NCBI GenBank assembly: GCA_002339265.1
Contig: DDKG01000178.1
Coordinates: 67,485 to 131,484 of the forward strand
Direction: 5' to 3'
Origin: Massilia sp. UBA2604
GTDB taxonomy: Bacteria > Pseudomonadota > Gammaproteobacteria > Burkholderiales > Burkholderiaceae_D
DNA: 64,000 bases
In this document: in pieces, positions 1 through 7,805 of the stretch
Numbering within the stretch: position 1 is the first letter of the stretch
Layout of the letters: every line of letters begins with the position of its first letter
Made by a program: the position numbers and the translations under genes
Notes under the pieces: generated by a model
What the model was told of the DNA's origin: nothing
Seen by the model: only the letters and a program-made list of their open reading frames with translations
The model's database searches: none

Positions 1-46
1 CGGCCGCGAACAGCATCAGGATGAACAGGATAAAAGTGGTATCCAT
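1..46 (-). CDS. TadB-like pilus assembly protein, 5' end only
   Basis: Only the first 15 codons are in the window; the gene runs off the left edge. The translation begins MDTTFILFILMLFAA, a hydrophobic start expected of TadB, an inner-membrane GspF-type platform protein of the Tad pilus. The ATG is 13 bases past the stop of the TadA-like ATPase gene, the usual tadA-tadB order. Identity rests mainly on position and one hydrophobic segment. Confidence 0.55.
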   Translation of the reverse strand, partial: MDTTFILFILMLFAA

Positions 47-59
47 GGCGAATCCGGGA

Positions 60-1433
60 TCAGCGCGGTTCGAAAATATGCGGCGCCAGGTTCACGCCGA
101 AGGTGCGCAGGCGCTCGGCGAAGTGCGGACGCACGCCGGTGGCAGTCGACTGGCCGATCACGGCGCCGTCGTCGGCCACGCCGGTCTGGCGGAAGGTGAA
201 GATCTCCTGCATCGTGATCACCTCCCCTTCCATGCCCGTCACTTCCGAGATCGACAGCACCTTGCGCTTGCCGTCGGTCAGGCGCGACACCTGCACGACG
301 ACGCCGACCGCGGAAGCGATCTGCTGGCGCATGGCCTTCGGCGGCAGGTTCGGCGCCGCCATGCTGATCATGTTTTCCAGGCGCGTCAGGGCGTCGCGCG
401 GGGTGTTGGCGTGGATGGTCGCCATCGAGCCTTCGTGACCGGTGTTCATCGCGCCCAGCATGTCCATCGCCTCTTCGCCGCGCACCTCGCCCAGGATGAT
501 GCGGTCGGGACGCATCCGCAGCGCGTTCTTGACCAGCGCGCGCTGGCTCACTTCGCCCTTGCCTTCGATATTGGCGGGGCGGGTTTCCAGGCGCACCACG
601 TGCGGCTGCTGCAGCTGCAGCTCGGCCGCGTCCTCGACCGTCACCACGCGCTCGCTGTGGCCGATGAAGCCCGAGATCACGTTGAGCATCGTGGTCTTGC
701 CGCTGCCGGTGCCGCCCGAGATCAGGATGTTGACCTTGGCCTTGCCCAGGCCCTGCAACACCTCGGCCATGTCGGCCGTCATGCTGCCGTAGGAGACCAG
801 GTCGGCCAGGCGCAGCGGATCGGCGCTGAAACGGCGGATCGACATCACCGGCCCGTCGATGGCCAGCGGCGGGATGATCGCATTCACGCGCGAGCCGTCC
901 GGCAGGCGCGCATCGACCATCGGGCTCGATTCGTCGATGCGGCGGCCCACGCGCGAGACGATCTTGTCGATGATCTTCATCAGGTGGGCGTCGTCGGTGA
1001 AGGTGACGTCGGTCAGTTCCAGCTTGCCGCGGCGCTCGACGTAGACCTGCTTGTGGGTATTGACCAGGATGTCCGACACGCTCGGATCGGCCAGCAGCGG
1101 CTCCAGCGGGCCGAAGCCCAGCATCTCGTTCTGGATGTCGCGCGTCAGCGTCTTGCGTTCGGCGTCGTTGATGACGACCATCTCTTCTTCGAGCAGGCGC
1201 TCGACCAGCAGGCGCAGCTCCTGGCGGATCTGGTCCTGGTTCAGGCGCTGCATGCTTTCCAGGTCGACGCGGTCGAGCAGCGCCTCATGGATGCGGGCCT
1301 TGAGCTGGTGGTAGGCGCGGTTGTCGATCGGACCGCCGCGCTGGGCGACGGGACGGGCGACGCTGCCCGCGCCGGCATCGCCGTTCATGCTGGCCAGGCG
1401 TTCACGCAGGGAGGATGGGGGCATCATGTTCAT
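60..1433 (-). CDS. cpaF: Tad pilus secretion ATPase TadA/CpaF
   Basis: A 457-residue type II/IV secretion ATPase that powers Flp pilus assembly at the inner membrane. A Walker A motif ([11 protein letters not shown]) lies near residue 240, followed by the Asp and His box region ([28 protein letters not shown]) typical of VirB11/TadA proteins. The N-terminal ~100 residues are the variable CpaF extension. The ATG at 1433 follows a GAGA-rich stretch. The gene lies between the TadZ-like gene upstream and the TadB start downstream, all on the minus strand with short gaps, so it is very probably one operon. Confidence 0.95.
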   Translation of the reverse strand: MNMMPPSSLRERLASMNGDAGAGSVARPVAQRGGPIDNRAYHQLKARIHEALLDRVDLESMQRLNQDQIRQELRLLVERLLEEEMVVINDAERKTLTRDIQNEMLGFGPLEPLLADPSVSDILVNTHKQVYVERRGKLELTDVTFTDDAHLMKIIDKIVSRVGRRIDESSPMVDARLPDGSRVNAIIPPLAIDGPVMSIRRFSADPLRLADLVSYGSMTADMAEVLQGLGKAKVNILISGGTGSGKTTMLNVISGFIGHSERVVTVEDAAELQLQQPHVVRLETRPANIEGKGEVSQRALVKNALRMRPDRIILGEVRGEEAMDMLGAMNTGHEGSMATIHANTPRDALTRLENMISMAAPNLPPKAMRQQIASAVGVVVQVSRLTDGKRKVLSISEVTGMEGEVITMQEIFTFRQTGVADDGAVIGQSTATGVRPHFAERLRTFGVNLAPHIFEPR

Positions 1434-1474
1434 CTCGGTCTCTCTTTAGTTCGGGCGTCAGCTCAGTTGTCTGC

Positions 1475-2653
1475 TCATTTGTCCGACTTGCGGCGTTTGA
1501 ACAGGCGCGCCATCATGCCGGCGGCCTGCACGGGCTCGGCTTCGCCGGTCAGGCTGCGCGCCATCGTCATCAGGGCCATGCTCAGCTGGCTGTCCGGCGC
1601 CAGGCGCGTCACCGGCACGCCCTGGTTGACCGACTTGGCGGCGGCGTCGTAGTGGTTCGGCATCGTGCGCAGGTGCGTGGTGTCGAACGCTTCCTCGAGA
1701 TCCTTCAAGCGGATATCGCTGTTGTTGTCGTGGCGGTTGACGATCAGCTCGACCTTGTCGTTGCCGTACTCCAGGTTGCGGAACACGGTCAACAGTCGCT
1801 TGCCGTCGCGGATATACGGCAAGGTGGTCTGCAGCACCGGATAGATGGTGTCGGCATGGTCCAGCGCGCGGATGCTGACGGGGTCAAGGCTGCGGCCGAC
1901 GTCCAGCACGATGAAGTCGTACTGGCGGCGCGCCAGCTTGATAATGGCGTCGATGTGCTCGGGCTTGACATCGCTGGCGTGGGCCGGATCGGACGGCGCG
2001 GCCAGCACGCTGAAGTTCGGCGTCACGCTGACCATGCTCGAGGAAAGGAAGGACGGGTCCAGGCGGTGGATCTGGGTCGCGACATCCGACAGCGTGGCCA
2101 GCGGCTTGCTGTCCGAGACGAACAGCGAGGCGTCGCCGAACTGCAGGTTCATGTCGATCAGGGCGACGCGCTTGGCGCCGCCGGCGCTGAGCGCATAGGC
2201 CAGGTTGGTAGCCAGGAACGTCGCGCCGCTGCCGCCTTTGCACGAAATGAAAGCCAGCACCCGGCCCTGGGCCGCGCCCTGGCTGCCGAACTTCTCGGCG
2301 ACGTGGTCGACCGCCGCCACCAGTTCTGCAGGCGCAGGACGGGCCGCCAGCACTTCGCGCACGCCGGCGCGCATCGCGCGCAGCAGGAAGTCTTGCGACA
2401 GGTCTTCGGACAGGACGATGAAGGCCATGCGCGGGAAGAGGTGGCCCAGGCGCTCGAGCTGGTCGAGCTCACCCTCGTCGGCGCGCGGGGCATCGACGAT
2501 CAGGAGGTCGGGCGCGGCTTCGTCGGCCATGGTCGCCAGGCGCGCCGGGGTGCCGGCGATCATGTCGACTTCATCGCTGCCCGGGCGGGCGCGCAACTGG
2601 CGCGACAGCTCGATCAGGTGGCGCTCGTCGCGCGAAAGGACTGCGATCTTCAT
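1475..2653 (-). CDS. cpaE: TadZ/CpaE-like pilus localisation ATPase
   Basis: A 392-residue protein with an N-terminal receiver-like region (starting MKIAVLSRDERHLIELSRQL) and a C-terminal ParA/MinD-type ATPase domain. The deviant Walker A is SCKGGSGATFLATNLAYAL near residue 135. TadZ/CpaE proteins place the pilus machine in the cell. The receiver-like domain lacks an obvious phosphorylation site, as is normal in this family. It sits between the small lipoprotein gene and cpaF. Confidence 0.92.
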   Translation of the reverse strand: MKIAVLSRDERHLIELSRQLRARPGSDEVDMIAGTPARLATMADEAAPDLLIVDAPRADEGELDQLERLGHLFPRMAFIVLSEDLSQDFLLRAMRAGVREVLAARPAPAELVAAVDHVAEKFGSQGAAQGRVLAFISCKGGSGATFLATNLAYALSAGGAKRVALIDMNLQFGDASLFVSDSKPLATLSDVATQIHRLDPSFLSSSMVSVTPNFSVLAAPSDPAHASDVKPEHIDAIIKLARRQYDFIVLDVGRSLDPVSIRALDHADTIYPVLQTTLPYIRDGKRLLTVFRNLEYGNDKVELIVNRHDNNSDIRLKDLEEAFDTTHLRTMPNHYDAAAKSVNQGVPVTRLAPDSQLSMALMTMARSLTGEAEPVQAAGMMARLFKRRKSDK

Positions 2654-2668
2654 GGTGGCTCTCTGCTG

Positions 2669-2911
2669 TTATTTGCCGAAGGCGCTGGCGTCGCCTTGCG
2701 ACGTCGGGGTCACGTACGAATTCTGGTAGTTGGCATAGGCCGCAACGGCGGCGCGGGCATCGCTGCCCCGCTCCACGCGCGGCTGAGGCGGGATCGCCTG
2801 GCTGGCGATCATGGCGCGCACGCTGTCGCCATTGGTGGCCGGGCCTTCGGTGGCGCAACCCGCCAGCATCGTCAGGGAAGCCAGCAGGCTGGCGCACAGG
2901 ATGGTTTTCAT
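2669..2911 (-). CDS. Small lipoprotein in the Tad operon
   Basis: An 80-residue protein starting MKTILCASLLASLTMLAGC. LAGC is a clear lipobox, so Cys19 should be lipidated and the mature protein would be only 62 residues, without recognisable domains. It sits between the secretin gene and tadZ, where other Tad loci carry CpaD or RcpB, which are about 200 residues. It could be a minimal replacement pilotin or secretin partner; that role is inferred from position only. The upstream gene ends only 3 bases away, so translation is probably coupled. Confidence 0.8.
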   Translation of the reverse strand: MKTILCASLLASLTMLAGCATEGPATNGDSVRAMIASQAIPPQPRVERGSDARAAVAAYANYQNSYVTPTSQGDASAFGK

Positions 2912-2913
2912 GT

Positions 2914-4353
2914 TTATTCCTTCGAAGTGGCGGCGCGCTTGCCTTCATGCTGGCCGCCGAGCAGGAACTCGGTACGGCTCGGCTGCACGTAGTGGTCGGT
3001 CGGCAGCGCCGGCACGGCTTCCATCGGCTTGGCCAGGCGCGGCGTCACGATGAACACCAGCTCGGTGCGGTCGTTCTGGAAGTCACTGCTGCGAAACAGC
3101 GTGCCCAGCACCGGCACTTCGCCCAGGAAGGGGAAGCGCTTGATATTGCTGGTCACGTTATTGCGGATCAGGCCACCGATGGCGAAGCTCTGGCCGTCCA
3201 GCAGCTGCACCGTGGTCGAGGCGCGGCGGGTGGTGAACGACGGCAGGATCGCGCTCGCGTTGCCGGTGGTGGCCGACGTGATGCCGATGCCTTCGCGGTT
3301 CAGTTCCGACACTTCCGGCGCCACGCGCAGGTTGATGCGGCCGCCGGCCAGCACGGTCGGCGTGAATTTCACGGCCACGCCGTATTCCTTCTCTTCGAGC
3401 GTGATGGTGGGCGTGCCGGTGCCCGACGATTGGGCGACCGGGATGAAGATCTTGCCGCCGGCGAGGAAGCTGGCTTCCTGGCCGCTGACGGCCATCACGT
3501 TCGGCTCGGCCAGGATCTTGACCAGGCCGTCGCGCTTCTCGCCGTCGATCGTCAGTTCCTTGATGCCGGTGCCGACGCCGCCGATGCTGCCGGCGCCGCC
3601 GCTGAGCAGGCTCGAGACGACGCCATAGGTCCAGCTGCCGTTGGTCTTGGTATAGCCGGCCTTGGCGCCCAGCTGGTCGACCAGCGATTTAGACACTTCG
3701 GCGATCTTCACTTCGAGCATGACCTGCTGCGGGGCGGCGATCGACAGCATGTTCAGCACCTTGGCGCCGGTCGATGGGGCCGCGCCGCCACTGCTTGCGG
3801 ACGCCGGAGCGCCGACGCCGGCCGGCGACGGGCTGCCAGCGCCGGTATTCGAGTCAGCGGCGGCCGCGCCGATCGCCTGGAAGGCGGTCGCCAGTTCCAC
3901 CAGCTGGCTGGCAACGGCGGCGTCGCTCACCATGCCCGACAGGATCAGCGCGTTGCCGCTGCTGCCGATGCGGATGTCCTTCTCTTGAGGGAACAGCGTG
4001 TCGACCTGGCTGCGTAGGGCCGAGGTATCGACGCCGACGGCGATGTCGATCACGGTCGACTTCTTGTCGCGGCCGGACACGATCAGGTTGGTGGTGCCGA
4101 CGCTGCGCGCCACGATCACCACCTCGCCCGAATTCGGGACCACCACATTGGCCACTTGCGGGTCGCCCACCGTGACCTGGCTGGCAGGCGTGCAGAAGCG
4201 CTTGATGACCGACTTGCCGCGCACCAGCTCCAGGCGCGGGGCGGCGTCGCTGCGCAGGTCGATGCAGTCGGCGGCGGATACCACGCCAGCCTGCAAGGCC
4301 AGCGCCAGGGTCAGGCTCGAGGCCAGCAGAGTTTGTTTGAACGATGGATTCAT
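2914..4353 (-). CDS. cpaC: Outer-membrane secretin RcpA/CpaC
   Basis: A 479-residue secretin, the outer-membrane pore for the Flp pilus. A signal peptide starts at MNPSFKQTLLASSLTLALALQAG and ends near AADC. An N-terminal pilus/secretin and BON-like region is followed by the secretin domain with the C-terminal signature around VPVLGTLFRSSDFQNDRTELVFIVTPRL. The reading frame is open far upstream, but ATG 4353 is chosen because it begins the signal peptide and lies 14 bases past the cpaB stop. A Ser/Gly/Ala-rich linker lies near residues 170-195. Confidence 0.94.
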   Translation of the reverse strand: MNPSFKQTLLASSLTLALALQAGVVSAADCIDLRSDAAPRLELVRGKSVIKRFCTPASQVTVGDPQVANVVVPNSGEVVIVARSVGTTNLIVSGRDKKSTVIDIAVGVDTSALRSQVDTLFPQEKDIRIGSSGNALILSGMVSDAAVASQLVELATAFQAIGAAAADSNTGAGSPSPAGVGAPASASSGGAAPSTGAKVLNMLSIAAPQQVMLEVKIAEVSKSLVDQLGAKAGYTKTNGSWTYGVVSSLLSGGAGSIGGVGTGIKELTIDGEKRDGLVKILAEPNVMAVSGQEASFLAGGKIFIPVAQSSGTGTPTITLEEKEYGVAVKFTPTVLAGGRINLRVAPEVSELNREGIGITSATTGNASAILPSFTTRRASTTVQLLDGQSFAIGGLIRNNVTSNIKRFPFLGEVPVLGTLFRSSDFQNDRTELVFIVTPRLAKPMEAVPALPTDHYVQPSRTEFLLGGQHEGKRAATSKE

Positions 4354-4367
4354 GATGGGGTCTTCAA

Positions 4368-5231
4368 TCAAAAGCTTTGCGAAGCGGCGTCCAGGCCGCG
4401 GATCACGAGCACGCCGTCGCCGCGCGGCGCGCTTTGGCGCACCGGGGCCGGCGCATGTGGCGCTGGCTGATACACAGGTTCCTGCACCGCGACCGGCGCC
4501 GGCGCGGTCGTACGTTCCGGCAGGCCCAGCACCGACTCGCGGGTGGCGCCGGTGGTGGCGGCCGGCTGCGGATCGACCTGGTTGCGCAGCACCAGCGACA
4601 GTTCGCCGATCGAGCGCGCCAGGTCGAGTTTTTCGACCTGGTCGGGGGTCAGCTCGAGCGTGACGGCGTTCACGACGCGCGGCTTGCTGTCGTCGACCGT
4701 CGATTCCTGGGCCACGGCCAGCACCAGGATCCGTTCCAGCACGATCTTCGAGATCGACGGCGAGGCGGCCAGGTCGCTGCCGGTGGCCTGCAGGTTGACC
4801 AGGATGTCGACGTAGTTGCCCGGCAGCGCGAAGCCGGCCACGCCCACCACGTCGTTGACGCGCACCGTCATGGCGCGCTTGCCGGCGCTGACCACGGCCG
4901 ACAGGCCGCCCAGCGTGCCTTTCGGCGCCAGCTTCGATTCGGTGACCGGCTCGCCGACCAGAATCTCGGCGCGTGCGATGCGGCCTTCGACTGCCTTGAG
5001 GTCGGTGATGGCGCCCGGCGGGACCGACGTGGCCGGCCAGTCGGCCAGTTGCAGGCTGGTCGGGGCCAGGCGCGAACCCTGGTTGATGTTGGCGACCGCC
5101 ACCACCACGCGGGTGCCGGACGGGCCTTGCTCGCCCATCCATTTGGCGGCCATCACGACCGCGCCCAGCGCCAGCACCATGGCCACGCCGATGATCAGGA
5201 AGGCCCGCGAACGGGTGACGGAATTACGCAT
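4368..5231 (-). CDS. cpaB: Flp pilus assembly protein CpaB/RcpC
   Basis: A 287-residue protein with one N-terminal membrane segment (MRNSVTRSRAFLIIGVAMVLALGAVVMAAKW) followed by an SAF/RcpC-type periplasmic domain (LAPTSLQLADWPATSVPPGAI, then GKRAMTVRVNDVVGVAGFALPGNYVDI). CpaB proteins support secretin assembly. The open frame starts earlier, but ATG 5231 is chosen because it overlaps the stop of the upstream AAA ATPase gene by 8 bases and gives the expected membrane start. The Pro-rich C-terminus is of unknown role. Confidence 0.92.
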   Translation of the reverse strand: MRNSVTRSRAFLIIGVAMVLALGAVVMAAKWMGEQGPSGTRVVVAVANINQGSRLAPTSLQLADWPATSVPPGAITDLKAVEGRIARAEILVGEPVTESKLAPKGTLGGLSAVVSAGKRAMTVRVNDVVGVAGFALPGNYVDILVNLQATGSDLAASPSISKIVLERILVLAVAQESTVDDSKPRVVNAVTLELTPDQVEKLDLARSIGELSLVLRNQVDPQPAATTGATRESVLGLPERTTAPAPVAVQEPVYQPAPHAPAPVRQSAPRGDGVLVIRGLDAASQSF

Positions 5232-6579
5232 TGTTGTACTCCACGACGCCGCGTTCACGGCGTTCAAGCTCCAAGGGGCGGCCGGCGGCGCCGGCAGCGA
5301 AATAGTTGTCCCAGGCCCAGTCGATGGTCTGGCGGTTAAGTATTGGGGCGCGCTCTTCATAGCGCGCCAGGTCGCGCAGCTGACGGACCAGGTCGCGCGG
5401 GTAGCAGGCCAGCAGCGGCACCTTGCGCTCGTCGTGACGCGCCAGCAGGTAGTCGAAAGCGGCGCCGTCGAAAAGCACGCCGGCTTGCGCGCAGGCCTGG
5501 CGGAACAGCGTCGCGTACTCTTCGTCCGACGCAGCCGGCACCTCGATCTTGTAGCCCAGGCGGCGCAGAAAAGCGCCGTCCGACAGGCGCTGCGGCACGA
5601 AGTTCGACGAGAACACGACGATCACGTCGAACGGAATCTGGAAGCTGTGGCCGGTGTGCAGGGTCAGGTAATCGACGCTGCGGTCCATCGGCACGATCCA
5701 GCGGTTCATCAGGGCTTCCGGGGTGCATCGCTGGCGTCCCAGGTCGTCGATGATGAAGATGCCGTTGTTCGATTTCAGGTGCGGCGGCGCCTGGTACAGG
5801 CGGGTGTGCGGATCGAAGCGCAGGTCCAGCATGTCCAGCGTCAGCTCGCCGCCGGCCAGGGCCGCGGGGCGGCGCACGCCGCGCACCCAGCGCGCGTCCG
5901 GCGCGCTGCCGCGATCCAGCCCGGTGCCGAGGGCCACGCCGTCCTCGGCCGCCACGTGCTGCACGGCGTCGAAGAACGGGATCACCTCGCCATCCACCAT
6001 CAGCGCGTACGGCACCGAGATCGTGCCGACCAGCAGGTCGCGCAGGCGCTCGGCCAGGTAGGTCTTGCCGCTGCCGGCCAGGCCGTGCAAAAAGATCGCG
6101 CGGCCCGAGTTCATCGCCGCGCCCAGCTGATCCAGGACCAGCGGGTTGACCACGACGCCCTCGAAGGCGGCCGCCATGGCGGCGCGCGTCACCTGCATCG
6201 CCGCCACGCTCTGGGCCTTCACCTGGGCGGTGTAGGCGGCCAAGGTCACCGGCGCCGGGCCGGCATAGGCGTTGCGCGCGACCGCATTGGCGGCGCGCGC
6301 GCGGCCGGCGTCGGTCAGGATGTACGACAGGTCGGCGTCGGTGCCGCTGTTGCCGACCCGCGCGATTTCGCACAGCTTCTCGACGCGCAGGAAGGCGACC
6401 AGCGGATCGATGACGCTGACGTTCAGTTTCAGGTGGCTGGCCAGTTCCGCCAGGCGCAGCTGCCCGCGCTGGAACAGCACTTTCGAGATCAGCTCGGCCA
6501 GGAACAGGAACGGTAGCCCGGTGTCGTCGACCGTGCGCGGGGCACGGGCGTTGGCCGGCGCCAGCAACGCGTCGTTCAC
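5224..6579 (-). CDS. AAA+ ATPase with N-terminal winged-helix-like domain, in Tad operon
   Basis: A 451-residue protein starting with GTG at 6579, fixed by a GTGA overlap with the prepilin peptidase stop. Residues ~20-95 look like a winged-helix fold (LISKVLFQRGQLRLAELASHL). The AAA+ core has Walker A GLAGSGKT at 166-173, Walker B FIIDDL at 275-280 and a sensor-1 segment FSSNF near 323-327. It is MoxR/RuvB-like in general shape, with no membrane segment. It is distinct from TadA and TadZ, which are separate genes here. Both gene ends overlap Tad genes, so a pilus-related role is likely, but I know of no established function. It could remodel the platform or regulate the locus. Confidence 0.85.
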   Translation of the reverse strand: MNDALLAPANARAPRTVDDTGLPFLFLAELISKVLFQRGQLRLAELASHLKLNVSVIDPLVAFLRVEKLCEIARVGNSGTDADLSYILTDAGRARAANAVARNAYAGPAPVTLAAYTAQVKAQSVAAMQVTRAAMAAAFEGVVVNPLVLDQLGAAMNSGRAIFLHGLAGSGKTYLAERLRDLLVGTISVPYALMVDGEVIPFFDAVQHVAAEDGVALGTGLDRGSAPDARWVRGVRRPAALAGGELTLDMLDLRFDPHTRLYQAPPHLKSNNGIFIIDDLGRQRCTPEALMNRWIVPMDRSVDYLTLHTGHSFQIPFDVIVVFSSNFVPQRLSDGAFLRRLGYKIEVPAASDEEYATLFRQACAQAGVLFDGAAFDYLLARHDERKVPLLACYPRDLVRQLRDLARYEERAPILNRQTIDWAWDNYFAAGAAGRPLELERRERGVVEYNNA

Positions 6580-7151
6580 AGCGGCAGCTCCCCGTACGCA
6601 CGGATCCACAGCACGCAGCCGACGGTCGCGACCGCGATCGCCACCGCGTACGGCAGGCGGCCGCTGGCCGCTTGCGGCGGCGTGACCGGCGCGGCGATGC
6701 TGCCGGCCAGCGCCGAGAGCGTGGTGTGCATGGCCATCTGGTAGGCATTGCCCACCAGGCGGCGCAGGCTGCCCTGCCAGGCGGCGAACGCCAGCGCCAG
6801 CACGCCGCCGGCCACCAGGGTGACCAGGCCGACGGTCAGGACCTGGCCGGCGCCGACAAAAGCGCCCACCATCGCCAGCAGCTTGACGTCGCCGGCGCCC
6901 ATCAGGCGCAGCGCGTACATCGGCAGCAGCAGCGCCAGGCCCAGGCCCAGGCCGCCCAGCGCCTGCAGCAGTCCGGATCCACCCATCTGTGCGGCGAACA
7001 GGCCATCGCCCGCCGGCAGCACGGCGTGCAGCACCAGCGCCGCCAGCATGCCCGGGAATACCACCGCATTCGGAATGCGGCGCGCGCGCACGTCGTGGAA
7101 CACGGCGGCGGCGAGCAAGGCGAACAGCACGATCAGTGGAAGAGTTGACAA
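6576..7151 (-). CDS. cpaA: Prepilin peptidase CpaA/TadV (A24 family)
   Basis: A 191-residue polytopic inner-membrane aspartic protease that cleaves the leader of the Flp pilin and TadE/TadF pseudopilins. The two catalytic Asp motifs are visible: FHDVRARRIPNAVVFPG near residue 19 and MGAGDVKLLAMVGAFVG near residue 107. It lacks the N-terminal methylase domain of PilD, as expected for CpaA. The gene begins about 85 bases past the pilin stop, after a strong terminator, so it is probably expressed by read-through at lower level than the pilin. Confidence 0.94.
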   Translation of the reverse strand: MSTLPLIVLFALLAAAVFHDVRARRIPNAVVFPGMLAALVLHAVLPAGDGLFAAQMGGSGLLQALGGLGLGLALLLPMYALRLMGAGDVKLLAMVGAFVGAGQVLTVGLVTLVAGGVLALAFAAWQGSLRRLVGNAYQMAMHTTLSALAGSIAAPVTPPQAASGRLPYAVAIAVATVGCVLWIRAYGELPL

Positions 7152-7166
7152 GGTGGACTCCGGTCG

Positions 7167-7201
7167 AAAAAAAATCCGGAACGCCGAACGGTGTTCCGGA
7201 T
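7167..7201 (-). terminator. Intrinsic terminator after the flp pilin gene
   Basis: Read on the minus strand, a perfect 9-bp stem (ATCCGGAAC with GTTCCGGAT) and a 10-base loop are followed directly by a run of eight T residues. It lies between the pilin stop and the cpaA start. It would make a short abundant pilin transcript with reduced read-through into the assembly genes. Confidence 0.9.
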
Positions 7202-7235
7202 CGGGGCCGCCAGGCGCGGCGGCCGGGCGCCGTGC

Positions 7236-7412
7236 TTAGGCTGCCTTCGGTTGCTGGATCTTCTTGGCCAGTGCGTCGAACAGGGTGTTGATGTTGGTGC
7301 CCAGCAGGGTGACGCCTGCGATGATGACGCCGGCGATCAGCGAGGCGATCAGTGCGTACTCGATTGCGGTGACGCCGTCTTCTTCTTTGATCAGGTTCTT
7401 GATGAAGTTCAT
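7236..7412 (-). CDS. flp: Flp-type major pilin
   Basis: A 58-residue pilin: a short basic leader with EEDGVTAIEYALIASLIAG, where cleavage is expected before or within the G-VTAIEYA motif. The Glu-Tyr pair is the hallmark of Flp pilins. A hydrophobic helix follows, then an LFDALAKKIQQPKAA tail. The start ATG 7412 has AAAGGA eight bases upstream. It is the structural subunit of the Tad pilus, matured by the adjacent CpaA. A terminator follows directly. Confidence 0.95.
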   Translation of the reverse strand: MNFIKNLIKEEDGVTAIEYALIASLIAGVIIAGVTLLGTNINTLFDALAKKIQQPKAA

Positions 7413-7447
7413 GGTAATTCCTTTCAGTGATATAAATTAGTTGGGCT

Positions 7448-7594
7448 TTATGCGCTCGTCCACACGGCCAATGCCGCAATGAAGCAGACGACTGCGAGCA
7501 GGACGCTCAGGACCAGGTACGACATTGCCGGGCTGCCGCTTCTTTCGTAGTGGTGCTCGGGGTTGTCTTCCCGCTTCTGTTCGATGTCGTACAC
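7448..7594 (-). CDS. Small single-pass membrane protein preceding flp
   Basis: A 48-residue ORF with a GTG start at 7594 and a well-placed AGGAG ribosome site. The translation reads (V/M)YDIEQKREDNPEHHYERSG, then a hydrophobic segment MSYLVLSVLLAVVCFIAAL, then AVWTSA and stop. So it has an acidic/basic cytoplasmic head and one transmembrane helix. Its stop is 35 bases before the flp start, on the same strand, so it should share the pilin transcript. It has no Flp-type EY motif. I do not recognise a family; it may be a pilin-associated small protein. Confidence 0.7.
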   Translation of the reverse strand: MYDIEQKREDNPEHHYERSGSPAMSYLVLSVLLAVVCFIAALAVWTSA

Positions 7595-7658
7595 GTTCGC
7601 TCCTGTCCTCTTGCCGCCGTACCGTATGAATCGATACGCAGCGCATGAGTTGAATCTT

Positions 7659-7686
7659 ACGGATCGGCAGTTTTGTTGCCATCCGT
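7659..7686 (-). promoter_or_regulatory. Stem-loop in the presumed flp leader
   Basis: ACGGAT-GGCA and TGCC-g-ATCCGT form a 10-bp stem with one bulged base and a 7-base loop. It lies 65 bases before the small membrane protein start and downstream of the large palindrome. It could be part of an mRNA leader; function unknown. Confidence 0.35.
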
Positions 7687-7724
7687 CAAAACTACCTTTT
7701 TGAGGGGGACTTGTTGCCGTGGCG

Positions 7725-7746
7725 GTCTAGGACATATGTCCTAGAC
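7725..7746. promoter_or_regulatory. 22-bp perfect palindrome upstream of the pilin genes
   Basis: The half-site GTCTAGGACAT is followed directly by its exact reverse complement. It lies 131 bases before the GTG of the small membrane protein and 60 bases past the stop of the NarL-type response regulator. Dimeric LuxR/NarL-type regulators bind such sites, so this is a candidate operator for that regulator at the pilin promoter. That link is inference. Confidence 0.6.
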
Positions 7747-7805
7747 GCTGTGTGGGAGGGTGCTTACGAGGGGGTGGCGCCCTGGGAAGGCGCCGGGGGA
7801 GACGG

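Noticed and set aside
21..1652. 543-codon plus-strand open frame antisense to cpaF
   Set aside because: High-GC shadow of cpaF; His/Arg/Gln-rich composition, no domain, no ribosome site. Many similar long frames lie opposite real genes across the window.
6580..7479. Upstream extension of the AAA+ ATPase frame to 751 codons
   Set aside because: The extension overlaps cpaA and flp in another frame and reads as Arg/Pro/Gly-rich nonsense; the GTG at 6579 with GTGA overlap is the natural start.
7437..7682. 81-codon minus-strand frame over the flp leader
   Set aside because: It overlaps the better-supported 48-residue membrane ORF in a different frame and lacks start signals.
7746..7805. GGCGCC-loop-GGCGCC inverted repeat after the NarL-type regulator
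   Set aside because: Six-base arms that are self-palindromic in GC-rich DNA, no T run; not a convincing terminator.
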